From an uncultured Prevotellaceae bacterium (GTDB lineage Bacteria > Bacteroidota > Bacteroidia > Bacteroidales > Bacteroidaceae), in the NCBI GenBank assembly GCA_900320845.1, contig ONTS01000023.1:1-36342 (forward strand): 36,342 nt of DNA, written 5' to 3'. A model generated the notes under the pieces. That model made no database searches. It was not told where the DNA came from and saw only the letters and a program-made list of their open reading frames with translations. Positions 1-6,451 of the stretch are shown here, one piece after another. The translations under genes were made by a program, and so were the position numbers. Each line of letters starts with the position of its first letter. The first letter of the stretch is position 1.

Positions 1-1
1 G

Positions 2-181
2 GCTGACAGCCACCCTCATGACAATGTGTGGTACACGCTGCAAGGCGTGCGCCTCTCAGCGCAACCCACGCAGGCAGGTGTATATATCTGCAACGGCAAA
101 AAAGTCCTTGTGCAAGAAGAGACCACACCTGCATCCATCACGCGGACATCTGCTTCAACAACCTATCCTGATAATTTTTAA
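2..181 (+). CDS. C-terminal end of a secreted protein with the shared C-terminal motif (partial)
   Basis: The reading frame is open from the window edge and stops at a TAA at 179-181. About 59 residues are visible. They contain WYTLQGVRLSAQPTQAG followed by VYICNGKKVLV, which matches the last 30 residues of the proteins ending at 4313, 14545 and 31636. Here the motif is followed by a further stretch of about 20 residues rich in Thr and Ser, unlike the other three, which end at or just after the motif. The motif resembles Bacteroidetes C-terminal sorting sequences (type IX secretion type), but I infer this only by similarity of pattern. The catalytic or repeat part of the protein lies outside the window, so no function can be given. 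A small acidic protein gene starts 14 nt downstream. Confidence 0.8.
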   Translation, partial: ADSHPHDNVWYTLQGVRLSAQPTQAGVYICNGKKVLVQEETTPASITRTSASTTYPDNF

Positions 182-195
182 ACAAGTTTATAAAG

Positions 196-384
196 ATGAA
201 AAAGAAAGCATATATCTCCCCGTTAATTGAAGTCATTCCGTTTTCAACCGGCAACTTACTCAGTTCAAGCAATGATGAGTGGACAGGAGACGAATTCGGT
301 AAGCCTTCCGAATTTGAGGATGATACAGATGCCAGCGACATACAGTGGCATAAAATAGGCCGTCATTATAATACTGCGAATTAG
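196..384 (+). CDS. Small acidic protein, copy 1 of the module partner
   Basis: This encodes 62 residues beginning MKKKAYISPLIEVIPF and continuing through a Ser-rich LLSSSNDEW segment to an acidic stretch (EFEDDTDASDIQW). It has no signal peptide or membrane segment. Its N-terminus shares the pattern K-x-Y-x-x-P-x-I with the small proteins at 14542 and 31633, and all lie directly after a large secreted protein. The gap from the upstream stop is 14 nt, so the two are almost certainly one transcript, and a strong terminator follows 31 nt after its stop. Function is unknown; I know of no assigned role for such proteins in Bacteroidales. It could be a partner, an immunity-like factor or a precursor peptide, but nothing in the sequence decides this. 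Confidence 0.75.
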   Translation: MKKKAYISPLIEVIPFSTGNLLSSSNDEWTGDEFGKPSEFEDDTDASDIQWHKIGRHYNTAN

Positions 385-415
385 TGACAAGACGACGATT
401 CTACAGAGTTGCATT

Positions 416-456
416 CTTCCCACGCTGCTTTCACCCCACGCAGCGTGGGAAGTTTT
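416..456 (+). terminator. Rho-independent terminator after the first module
   Basis: A perfect 13-bp inverted repeat (CTTCCCACGCTGC at 416-428, complement at 440-452) with an 11-nt loop is followed by TTTT. It ends the transcript of the partial secreted gene and its small partner. Confidence 0.85.
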
Positions 457-465
457 GCAACTATT

Positions 466-712
466 GGTGTCCGTTAAAAGTTTTTACTGCCGAAGAACTG
501 GCTATCAATCTCTGATTATATGCGACTGTGAGTTGTTCTTTTCAAAAGTACGCCCCAATCGCTTATTATTCAGCAAATTTCATCGGCTGTCCGCTAAATA
601 AAGAAGGATATAATGTATAGAGGGGGCTTACTTTTTGAAAAATGAGTCCGCAATCCCTGTTTATAGGCATCGCGGAATATAATTAATGTTTTTTTGACTT
701 TTACCGGACAGC
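466..712. repeat. Possible small inverted-repeat element (MITE-like) or insertion-sequence remnant
   Basis: The left end at 466-482 (GGTGTCCGTTAAAAGTT) and the right end read on the minus strand from 712 (GCTGTCCGGTAAAAGTC) agree at 14 of 17 positions and enclose 247 bp. A third related string, GCTGTCCGCTAAATAA, lies at 586-601 in the same orientation as the left end. No open frame of useful length and no clear target duplication is seen. It lies in the 457-bp space between copy 1 of the small protein and ilvE, which otherwise holds only two terminators. Confidence 0.35.
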
Positions 713-781
713 AATATAAAATAATAGAGGATAGGGCTCTCTGCCTTTCCCCTTTACTCTATATAATTATAAAAAGAAATT

Positions 782-817
782 CGGGCAGGTAAGTTGTGTT
801 ATCAACTTGTCTGCCCG
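782..817 (-). terminator. Terminator of ilvE
   Basis: A 15-bp stem (CGGGCAGGTAAGTTG at 782-796 with 803-817, two G-U type mismatches) has a 6-nt loop. On the minus strand it is followed by a T-rich stretch (AATTTCTTTTT). It lies 25 bp beyond the ilvE stop codon. Confidence 0.75.
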
Positions 818-841
818 TTAAAAGTTATGATACTTCTTGGT

Positions 842-1864
842 TTACATTTCCACGAAGGTTACCCATCCGTGCTTGTCCTCTTCCGTTCCGTACTGAATAC
901 CACGGAGCATGTCGTAGAGTTTCTGCGATATCGGACCTGGTTTGCCATCCTTGGAGATGACATAACGTTTGTCGTTGTCGGGATCGTCAATGTAAGAGAT
1001 GGGTGATATGACGGCAGCTGTTCCGCAGGCGCCTGCCTCTTCGAAAGTGGAGAGTTCCTCTTCGAGGATGGGACGACGTTCCACTTTCATGCCGAGGTCT
1101 TCAGCCAGTTGCATGAGGCTGCGGTTAGTGATGCTGGGCAGGATGGAGTCAGTGAGCGGAGTAACATAGGTGTTGTCTTTGATACCGAAGAAGTTGGCAG
1201 CACCGCACTCGTCCATATATTTCTTTTCCTTAGCGTCGAGATAGAACTCTGCCGCATAACCCTTTTCGTGTGCGTAGTGGTTGGCCTGCATGGAAGCAGC
1301 ATAGTTTCCACCCACCTTGTAGCGTCCTGTTCCGAGCGGTGCAGCACGGTCCCACTGACGTGTGATAACATAGGGGTTGCACTGGAAACCACCCTTGAAG
1401 TAGGGGCCTACTGGAGTCACGAAAATGAGGAAGCAGTATTCCGTAGCGGGTCTTACGCCCACCTGTGCGCCAGTACCGATGAGCAGCGGACGCAGATAGA
1501 GAGTGGCGCCGGTCTCGTACGGGGGAATCCATTCCTCGTTGAGGCGTACCACAGTCTCGCACATCTCTATAAAGAGGTCGGTTGGCACTTCTGCCATAAG
1601 GATGCCACGTGCAGTCTGTTGTAGACGCTCAGCATTGTCCTTGGCACGGAAAAGGCGCACACGGCCATCCTTGCCACGATAGGCTTTCATACCTTCAAAA
1701 CCTTCCTGACCGTAGTGCAGGCAGGTAGCAGCGATAGACATTGTGATGTTGGGGTCGGAGCTTACTTCAATCTCTCCCCATTTGCCATCGCGATAATAGC
1801 AACGTACGTTGTAGTCGGCTTGTACATAACCGAAGGGCAGCGTTGCCCATTCAAGATTTTTCAT
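842..1864 (-). CDS. ilvE: Branched-chain amino acid aminotransferase
   Basis: This is a fold-type IV PLP aminotransferase of 340 residues, a usual length for Bacteroidetes IlvE. It catalyses the last step of valine, leucine and isoleucine synthesis and the first step of their breakdown, using glutamate/2-oxoglutarate. Visible features are the active-site lysine K183 in GTGRYKVGGNYAASM, the phosphate-binding CGTAAVISPI segment near residues 280-289, and the YGQEGFEGMKAYR motif near 51-63. I chose the start at MKNLEWATLP; the frame stays open 21 codons further upstream, but a good promoter (1900-1930) overlaps that extension. The upstream gene on the same strand, xseB, has its own terminator, so ilvE appears to be a single-gene unit. 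Confidence 0.95.
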   Translation of the reverse strand: MKNLEWATLPFGYVQADYNVRCYYRDGKWGEIEVSSDPNITMSIAATCLHYGQEGFEGMKAYRGKDGRVRLFRAKDNAERLQQTARGILMAEVPTDLFIEMCETVVRLNEEWIPPYETGATLYLRPLLIGTGAQVGVRPATEYCFLIFVTPVGPYFKGGFQCNPYVITRQWDRAAPLGTGRYKVGGNYAASMQANHYAHEKGYAAEFYLDAKEKKYMDECGAANFFGIKDNTYVTPLTDSILPSITNRSLMQLAEDLGMKVERRPILEEELSTFEEAGACGTAAVISPISYIDDPDNDKRYVISKDGKPGPISQKLYDMLRGIQYGTEEDKHGWVTFVEM

Positions 1865-1899
1865 ATCAATTGTTTTTATGTGTTTGTGTAAGAGTATCG

Positions 1900-1930
1900 C
1901 AAATGTAGTGTTTTTTCTTATCTTCACAAC
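1900..1930 (-). promoter_or_regulatory. Promoter of ilvE
   Basis: Reading the minus strand, TACATTTG at 1907-1900 fits the Bacteroidetes -7 consensus TAnnTTTG. A partial -33 match (GTTG at 1930-1927) lies 19 nt further upstream. The start codon follows about 35 nt later. Confidence 0.6.
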
Positions 1931-1941
1931 TATATAGGCAG

Positions 1942-1977
1942 AAAAAAGCAGTCTTGCACCCTGTTGCGGTGCCGACT
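1942..1977 (-). terminator. Probable terminator of xseB
   Basis: On the minus strand the xseB stop is followed by a hairpin (AGTC..CACC pairing with GGTG..GACT, with an internal mismatch) and then six T residues. It separates xseB from the ilvE promoter. Confidence 0.5.
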
Positions 1978-2189
1978 TACTTCTCTTCTTCTTCTTCTTC
2001 TTCTTCTTCTTCTTCTTCGTTGAGCAGCTGCTGTATTTCCTTGTCGGTGTATGCCAATCGCTCCTTACAGAGCTTGATAAGTTGTTTGGCGCGTTGCAGC
2101 TGCTGGCTCAGTGTGTCAATGTCGAGGTCGTTACTCTCCATCTGTTCCACGATGGTTTCCAGTTCGTGCAGGGCTTCTTCGTATTTCAT
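1977..2189 (-). CDS. xseB: Exodeoxyribonuclease VII small subunit
   Basis: This 70-residue protein has the XseB helical pattern: YEEALHELETIVEQMESNDLDIDTL, then a helix running to about residue 56. XseB binds in several copies to XseA to form exonuclease VII, which degrades single-stranded DNA to oligonucleotides in the cytoplasm. The start at MKYEEAL gives the family's normal length; the frame runs 29 codons further upstream without looking like protein. Residues 58-69 are twelve glutamates in a row, encoded by GAG and eleven GAA codons, so the acidic tail is a trinucleotide repeat that can change length without a frameshift. Its partner gene xseA lies about 2.9 kb upstream on the same strand, with a plus-strand module between them. 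Confidence 0.92.
   Translation of the reverse strand: MKYEEALHELETIVEQMESNDLDIDTLSQQLQRAKQLIKLCKERLAYTDKEIQQLLNEEEEEEEEEEEEK
1986..2018. repeat. Trinucleotide repeat (TTC)11 inside xseB
   Basis: Eleven uninterrupted TTC units encode the polyglutamate tail of XseB on the minus strand. Slippage would alter tail length in steps of one residue. Confidence 0.9.
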
Positions 2190-2241
2190 TATTGTTGTGA
2201 TGTGATATAGAAGTGTCGATTCGTGTTGTGAAATGACGAAG

Positions 2242-2273
2242 CAAATGTACCAATTCTTCGCGACATATGCAAT
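2242..2273 (-). promoter_or_regulatory. Promoter of xseB
   Basis: On the minus strand TACATTTG at 2249-2242 matches the -7 consensus, with ATTG at 2273-2270 as a partial -33 element and a 20-nt spacer. xseB therefore seems to have its own promoter rather than depending on xseA. The gap 2190-2527 holds this promoter and the divergent promoter at 2407-2438; I see nothing else in it. Confidence 0.6.
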
Positions 2274-2406
2274 CATGCGACATGGTTTTTATCGTTGATG
2301 CTCAACAACTCCCCCGTCATCCATTCTCCCAAAGCGCGCATAAGCCCATAGGAAAAGGCTTTTTGGGAAAATGTATAATGCAGATGCAAAAATAATAGTT
2401 CAATTG

Positions 2407-2438
2407 TTTGACGGTTAAAACATTATTTCCTATCTTTG
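2407..2438 (+). promoter_or_regulatory. Promoter of the BspA-like gene and its small partner
   Basis: TTTG at 2407-2410 and TATCTTTG at 2431-2438 are perfect matches to the Bacteroidetes -33 and -7 elements, separated by 20 nt. Transcription should begin near 2445, about 83 nt before the ATG at 2528. Confidence 0.8.
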
Positions 2439-2552
2439 CCGAAGTATGTTGCTCTACTACAAAGGCTTGCATGCCTGCTGGCATCAACTATAAGTACTAT
2501 GCAATATGAATTTTTAATGTGGATATTATGAAAAAAAACTTACACTTTAACC

Positions 2553-4313
2553 ATGTTGTTGTTTGTCCTGCTTTGTGCAGGAGTGAGCAGCGTGAAGGCA
2601 CAAGTAACCGTAGATGGTCTTGTCTACAGAATTTCAAGCAATTTGGCTTATTTATCTGGTGTTACTGATAACTCACAGACCGAGATAACCATTCCTGCAA
2701 CCATCACTTACGTCAATAACGGAACGGAGACTACTACACCCGTAGCCGGTATCTACCCGAGTGCCTTCTTAAATAAAAGTGGGCTGAAGACAGTGACAGT
2801 GGCAACAAACACTCGCTATTTTACATTTCAGCCCAGCTGCTTCGAAGGATGCACCACCTTGGAGAAGGTGTTGTTTGAGAATGCTTCGCAAAATCGCTAC
2901 TACTACAGCCGCGCATTCAAGAACTGCACGGCACTGACACAGGTGGGTGCTACCGCCAACCGAGTGCAGCTCTCCAATAATCTTACCGCCGAACAAGAAG
3001 AAGTGTTCATGGGATGCACATCAATACAAGGAATAAACTATCGATATAGCCAGACGAAGATCGGTCCCCGTATGTTCAAAGGCTGTACCGCTCTGACTGC
3101 TCCTAACCTTGTCAATGCTAGCTCGGTAGGCGAAAGTGCCTTTGAAGGTTGCACTGCGCTAACATCGGTTAACGTGACCACAACATCGGCTTCTGTTGTA
3201 AATATGACCTTCGGTCCCAACTGCTTCAAGGGCTGCACGGCGCTCACCATGTTCGTGTTCGACCAGATGCGCCGCCCCATCACCGAGATACCGGCAGGCA
3301 TGTTCGATGGTTGCACAGCGCTTAAGCAGGTCTATAGCACGTATCGTAATATAGATGACGGAAAGAACTACTACGGCAGCCTCAACGGCATCGCCACCAT
3401 CGGCGCCAAGGCATTCAATGGTTGCGCAGTTTTGGCCACTTATGGTATGATTAATAGCTCTACTAATACTTCAGTGATCTTTCCCGACGACCTTACCGCC
3501 ATCGGCGACAGCGCTTTCTTCGGTTGTGCTACGATCAACAGAGTCAACCTCTACAACCTCACTGCTCCTACGCTGGGTGTCGACGCCTTTACTGGTATAG
3601 CAGCAGGAAGCAACTTCTATCTGATACCAACCAATAGCTACACCTCAGCGTCTTCCTATGCACTCAACGACGCATGGAAGGTGTATTTCGATGGTACTAA
3701 GGCCAGCAATACGTTCTCCGCCTATGTCAACAAGTCGAAGCTGTATGGCACCGTGTCGTGCGATGTGCCTCTCTACTTCCGCTACAGTAGCACGGCCAAC
3801 GTCTACAAGGTGGTGTCCACCGATGACACATCGGCCACTTTGGAAGCTGGCGCACGTCGTCTGCCTGCCAATACTGGCGCCATCATCGAGATGGGTGTCA
3901 ACACTTCCACACAGGAACAATACACCTCCACACAGGTGCAGGTGCTCTTCGACAACTCGGCTAAGCAAGAGGTTTATCAAGATAACCTTCTTGTTGCCAA
4001 TGTTGCAGAGAATACCAATTTCGTTGGTCAGCAAGGCAACACCTGGAATATGATTATGAACGATGGCAAATTTGTGAAAGCCACCGACGGCACACTCGCT
4101 GCCGGACTGGCATACCTGCCTTGGCAAGAGGTGGAAGGCACCACTGAACTGGCTCTTGTCTTAGGAGGAACAACAGGCATCGACAATGCTGTGACCGACA
4201 AACAAGTGGATAAGGCTATCAACTGGTACACCATCAATGGTGTGAAACTCAACGGCAAACCCAACCAGAAGGGAATCTACATCCTCAATGGTAAGAAAGT
4301 GGTAGTGAAATAA
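2553..4313 (+). CDS. Secreted BspA-like leucine-rich-repeat protein, with a frame break at its start
   Basis: As written the frame gives 586 residues from an ATG at 2553. The natural start is probably the ATG at 2528: removing one A from the A8 run at 2531-2538 joins it in frame and yields MKKTYTLTMLLFVLLCAG ending SSVKAQ, a full signal peptide like those of the other secreted proteins here. Without it the n-region lacks its lysines. Residues about 40-350 hold BspA-type repeats (for example SAFEGCTALTSVNV, MFKGCTALTAPNL, AFFGCATINRVNL). BspA-like proteins are surface or secreted proteins, some of which bind host proteins or other bacteria. The last 31 residues contain WYTINGVKLNGKPNQKG and end KKVVVK, the motif shared with three other proteins in the window and possibly a sorting signal. 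A small acidic protein gene follows after 51 nt with no terminator between. Confidence 0.85.
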   Translation: MLLFVLLCAGVSSVKAQVTVDGLVYRISSNLAYLSGVTDNSQTEITIPATITYVNNGTETTTPVAGIYPSAFLNKSGLKTVTVATNTRYFTFQPSCFEGCTTLEKVLFENASQNRYYYSRAFKNCTALTQVGATANRVQLSNNLTAEQEEVFMGCTSIQGINYRYSQTKIGPRMFKGCTALTAPNLVNASSVGESAFEGCTALTSVNVTTTSASVVNMTFGPNCFKGCTALTMFVFDQMRRPITEIPAGMFDGCTALKQVYSTYRNIDDGKNYYGSLNGIATIGAKAFNGCAVLATYGMINSSTNTSVIFPDDLTAIGDSAFFGCATINRVNLYNLTAPTLGVDAFTGIAAGSNFYLIPTNSYTSASSYALNDAWKVYFDGTKASNTFSAYVNKSKLYGTVSCDVPLYFRYSSTANVYKVVSTDDTSATLEAGARRLPANTGAIIEMGVNTSTQEQYTSTQVQVLFDNSAKQEVYQDNLLVANVAENTNFVGQQGNTWNMIMNDGKFVKATDGTLAAGLAYLPWQEVEGTTELALVLGGTTGIDNAVTDKQVDKAINWYTINGVKLNGKPNQKGIYILNGKKVVVK

Positions 4314-4364
4314 CTATCACAGCCAATTCACATTATCATCAATCATTAGAAGTAGTTTTATATT

Positions 4365-4559
4365 ATGGAATACAAGAAAACAAAATCGTACGATGCCCCT
4401 GTCATCAAGAAGCAGGCTATGCGTTCTGAGATGCCCTTTGCCTTGTCACTGCCTATCGTTGGAGACAATCCTCCTGTAGATCCGGGAACAGCTGAAATTG
4501 GAGAGGAAACACCCAAATTTACAATGCATAACTTGTGGGACGAGGAGGAAACGGAATAA
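4365..4559 (+). CDS. Small acidic protein, copy 2 of the module partner
   Basis: This encodes 64 residues, MEYKKTKSYDAPVIKKQAM and onward, ending in MHNLWDEEETE. No signal peptide is present. The N-terminal K-S-Y-D-A-P-V-I matches the K-x-Y-x-x-P-x-I pattern of the copies at 196 and 14542, shifted by four residues. The Trp in an acidic C-terminal setting (LWDEEE) recurs in copy 3 (DLWE) and copy 4 (MIWDDEE). The 51-nt spacer to the upstream BspA-like gene lacks a terminator and a terminator follows 44 nt after the stop, so the pair is probably co-transcribed from 2407-2438. Function unknown. The reading frame is short, so the case that it is real rests on position, the shared pattern and the terminator. 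Confidence 0.7.
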   Translation: MEYKKTKSYDAPVIKKQAMRSEMPFALSLPIVGDNPPVDPGTAEIGEETPKFTMHNLWDEEETE

Positions 4560-4603
4560 TAGTTGACTCTCAACCGACAGCTGTAACAAGGCAGCAAACT
4601 ACT

Positions 4604-4638
4604 AAAAGGGATGTGCATAGGCGCATCCCTTTTGTTGT
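4604..4638 (+). terminator. Terminator after the second module
   Basis: A perfect 10-bp stem AAAAGGGATG / CATCCCTTTT (4604-4613 with 4624-4633) with a 10-nt loop ends in TTTTGTT. It closes the transcript of the BspA-like gene and its small partner. Confidence 0.8.
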
Positions 4639-4660
4639 ATGTCTTCGCAATAATGTCGGC

Positions 4661-4875
4661 TGGTGAATCCCTGCGGTGTCCGGTGGTGAACCCTTGCGGT
4701 GACATAGGGCAGAGACGCCGGCACACAACCACCACGATGACATGGGCAACGATGTCTCGATGGAAAGCAAAGCCTGTAGTATTTCATTCCTGTTGGAGTG
4801 CTTTCTGAAAACTATTGGTGAACGGTTGCCGACCAAAATCACTGAAATTGGTAACCAAAATCACCGAAATTGGTA
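4661..4875. repeat. Short tandem repeats in the gap before xseA
   Basis: Two sets are seen in the 555-bp gap 4560-5114. TGGTGAATCCCTGCGGTG at 4661-4678 recurs at 4684-4701 (16 of 18 identical). ACCAAAATCACTGAAATTGG at 4832-4851 recurs 22 bp later with one mismatch, and each unit starts ACCAA and ends TTGG, so it is a partial palindrome. Apart from the terminator at 4604 I see no gene in this gap. Confidence 0.7.
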
Positions 4876-5114
4876 TGTGAAGGTGCCCCGACCCGTTGCC
4901 AATGATTTTGAGAGACGTAGGGCATATCATCGTGTCAGGTGCCACTTTGAGCAGAGGGCTCCTCCTATGATGACCGTGTAGGCTACCGCTCATGTAGGGC
5001 ACCACACCACTTATTATATATAAGGAGGGGCAACGCCTGTCGACGCTTCCCCCGTGTGTGTAGTTATTTCCTACATGTAGCCGGGTTGCCGTGTTCTCAT
5101 GTTGCTGGCAGAGG

Positions 5115-6425
5115 CTATTCCGTTTTCACCACCGATGTCACTGCTCCCTTTGCCGTGCGTGTCACGAGAATGTCGCCCTGTTGCAGTTTTGTGGCATCCT
5201 TCACGGCATGTCCGTTGTGTATGGTGATGGAGTATCCGCGCTTGAGCAGTTGTTGCGGGTCGAGTGCCTTTGTCTGCTGCTCGAGCAGGGTGAGGCGGTG
5301 ACGCTCTTTTTCCATACGTTGGTGAACGGCATTGCTCATCTGTGTCTGTATCATGGCGAGGTGGTGTTGCTGTGTGGCAAACTGTTGGCGTATGGCAGGC
5401 AGCATACGTGCCGACAGCTGTGCGATGTGTGTCGACTGACGCTCTAACATCCGTCGTGTGGCGTGTGGCAGGGTGTTTACCAGGTTGACAAGGCGCAGCC
5501 TTTCATATTCCATACGTTGCTGCACGAGGCGGATGATGTCGCTTTCCGCCTTTGCCACAATGTCCCATGTCTGTTCCAGATTGTTGATGAGCAGCTCTGC
5601 TGCTGCCGTGGGCGTCTTCACCGGCGAGTGTGCTATAAGGTCGAGTATGCTTTCGTCGCGTTCGTGTCCTATGCCGGTGATGATGGGTATGGGGAAGTTT
5701 GCCACGTTCTCCGCCAGGCTGAGCGTGTCAAATCCCGACAAGTCTACCGCAGAACCTCCGCCGCGTATGATGACTACGGCATCGTATTCCAGCTCACTGT
5801 CGTTGATGTCGTTGAGTGCTTGTATGACACTTTGTTCCACCTGTTCGCCCTGCATGATGGCGGGGAAGAGGTGTGTGGTGAAGCGCAGGTGTCGGCTGTT
5901 GTGGTGCAGTTGGTTGATAAAGTCACCATAGCCAGCTGCTGTCTCGCTGGAGATGACGGCTATACGCTGTGTAAAAGGCGACAGATCTAGCTGCTTGTTG
6001 AGGTCGAACACACCGTCAGCCTTCAGTCGCTCAATGATTTCCTTCCTTCTGCGTGCCAGGTCGCCGAGGGTGTAGGTGGGGTCGATGTCTGTGATAATCC
6101 ATGAGAAGCCGTATGCCTCGTGAAATTCGGCATGCGCCATGAGCAACACCTTGATGCCTGCGCGCATGGGAGTCCCCGTCATACGCTCGAAGTGGCTCTT
6201 TACCACCGTCCACACGTTACGCCAACAGCGCGCCCCGGCTCGGGCTATGGGCGTGTTGCTGTTGTCATCCTTCTCAATGAGGGTGAGGTAGCAGTGTCCT
6301 CCGCGCTCGTTGAGCTCGGCAATCTCAGCTTCTATCCAGTAGCTGTCGGGCAGCTCGAGACGGATGATGTCGTGTACGAAGCCGTTGACGTCCGATAGGC
6401 GATAGATATCTCGTTCCTGTGCCAT
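5115..6425 (-). CDS. xseA: Exodeoxyribonuclease VII large subunit
   Basis: This 436-residue protein is the catalytic subunit of exonuclease VII, acting on single-stranded DNA in repair and recombination together with XseB. An N-terminal OB-fold (about residues 6-115) is followed by the catalytic core with RIAVISSETAAGYGDF (154-169), RGGGSAVDLSGFD (221-233) and GIGHERDESILD (251-262), and then a long helical region. The C-terminal end returns to LLKRGYSIT and GDILVTRTAKGAVTS. I chose the ATG at 6425 (MAQERDIYRLSDVNG), 26 nt after the protease stop; the longer open frame upstream overlaps the protease gene and is not protein-like. It is probably co-transcribed with the protease. Confidence 0.95.
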   Translation of the reverse strand: MAQERDIYRLSDVNGFVHDIIRLELPDSYWIEAEIAELNERGGHCYLTLIEKDDNSNTPIARAGARCWRNVWTVVKSHFERMTGTPMRAGIKVLLMAHAEFHEAYGFSWIITDIDPTYTLGDLARRRKEIIERLKADGVFDLNKQLDLSPFTQRIAVISSETAAGYGDFINQLHHNSRHLRFTTHLFPAIMQGEQVEQSVIQALNDINDSELEYDAVVIIRGGGSAVDLSGFDTLSLAENVANFPIPIITGIGHERDESILDLIAHSPVKTPTAAAELLINNLEQTWDIVAKAESDIIRLVQQRMEYERLRLVNLVNTLPHATRRMLERQSTHIAQLSARMLPAIRQQFATQQHHLAMIQTQMSNAVHQRMEKERHRLTLLEQQTKALDPQQLLKRGYSITIHNGHAVKDATKLQQGDILVTRTAKGAVTSVVKTE

Positions 6426-6451
6426 GTAGGGTAAGCTGTGGGGGAGGGGGG

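Noticed and set aside
4742-4981. Open frames on both strands in the gap before xseA
   Set aside because: They run through tandem repeats and give no recognisable protein; they differ in frame and lack start signals.
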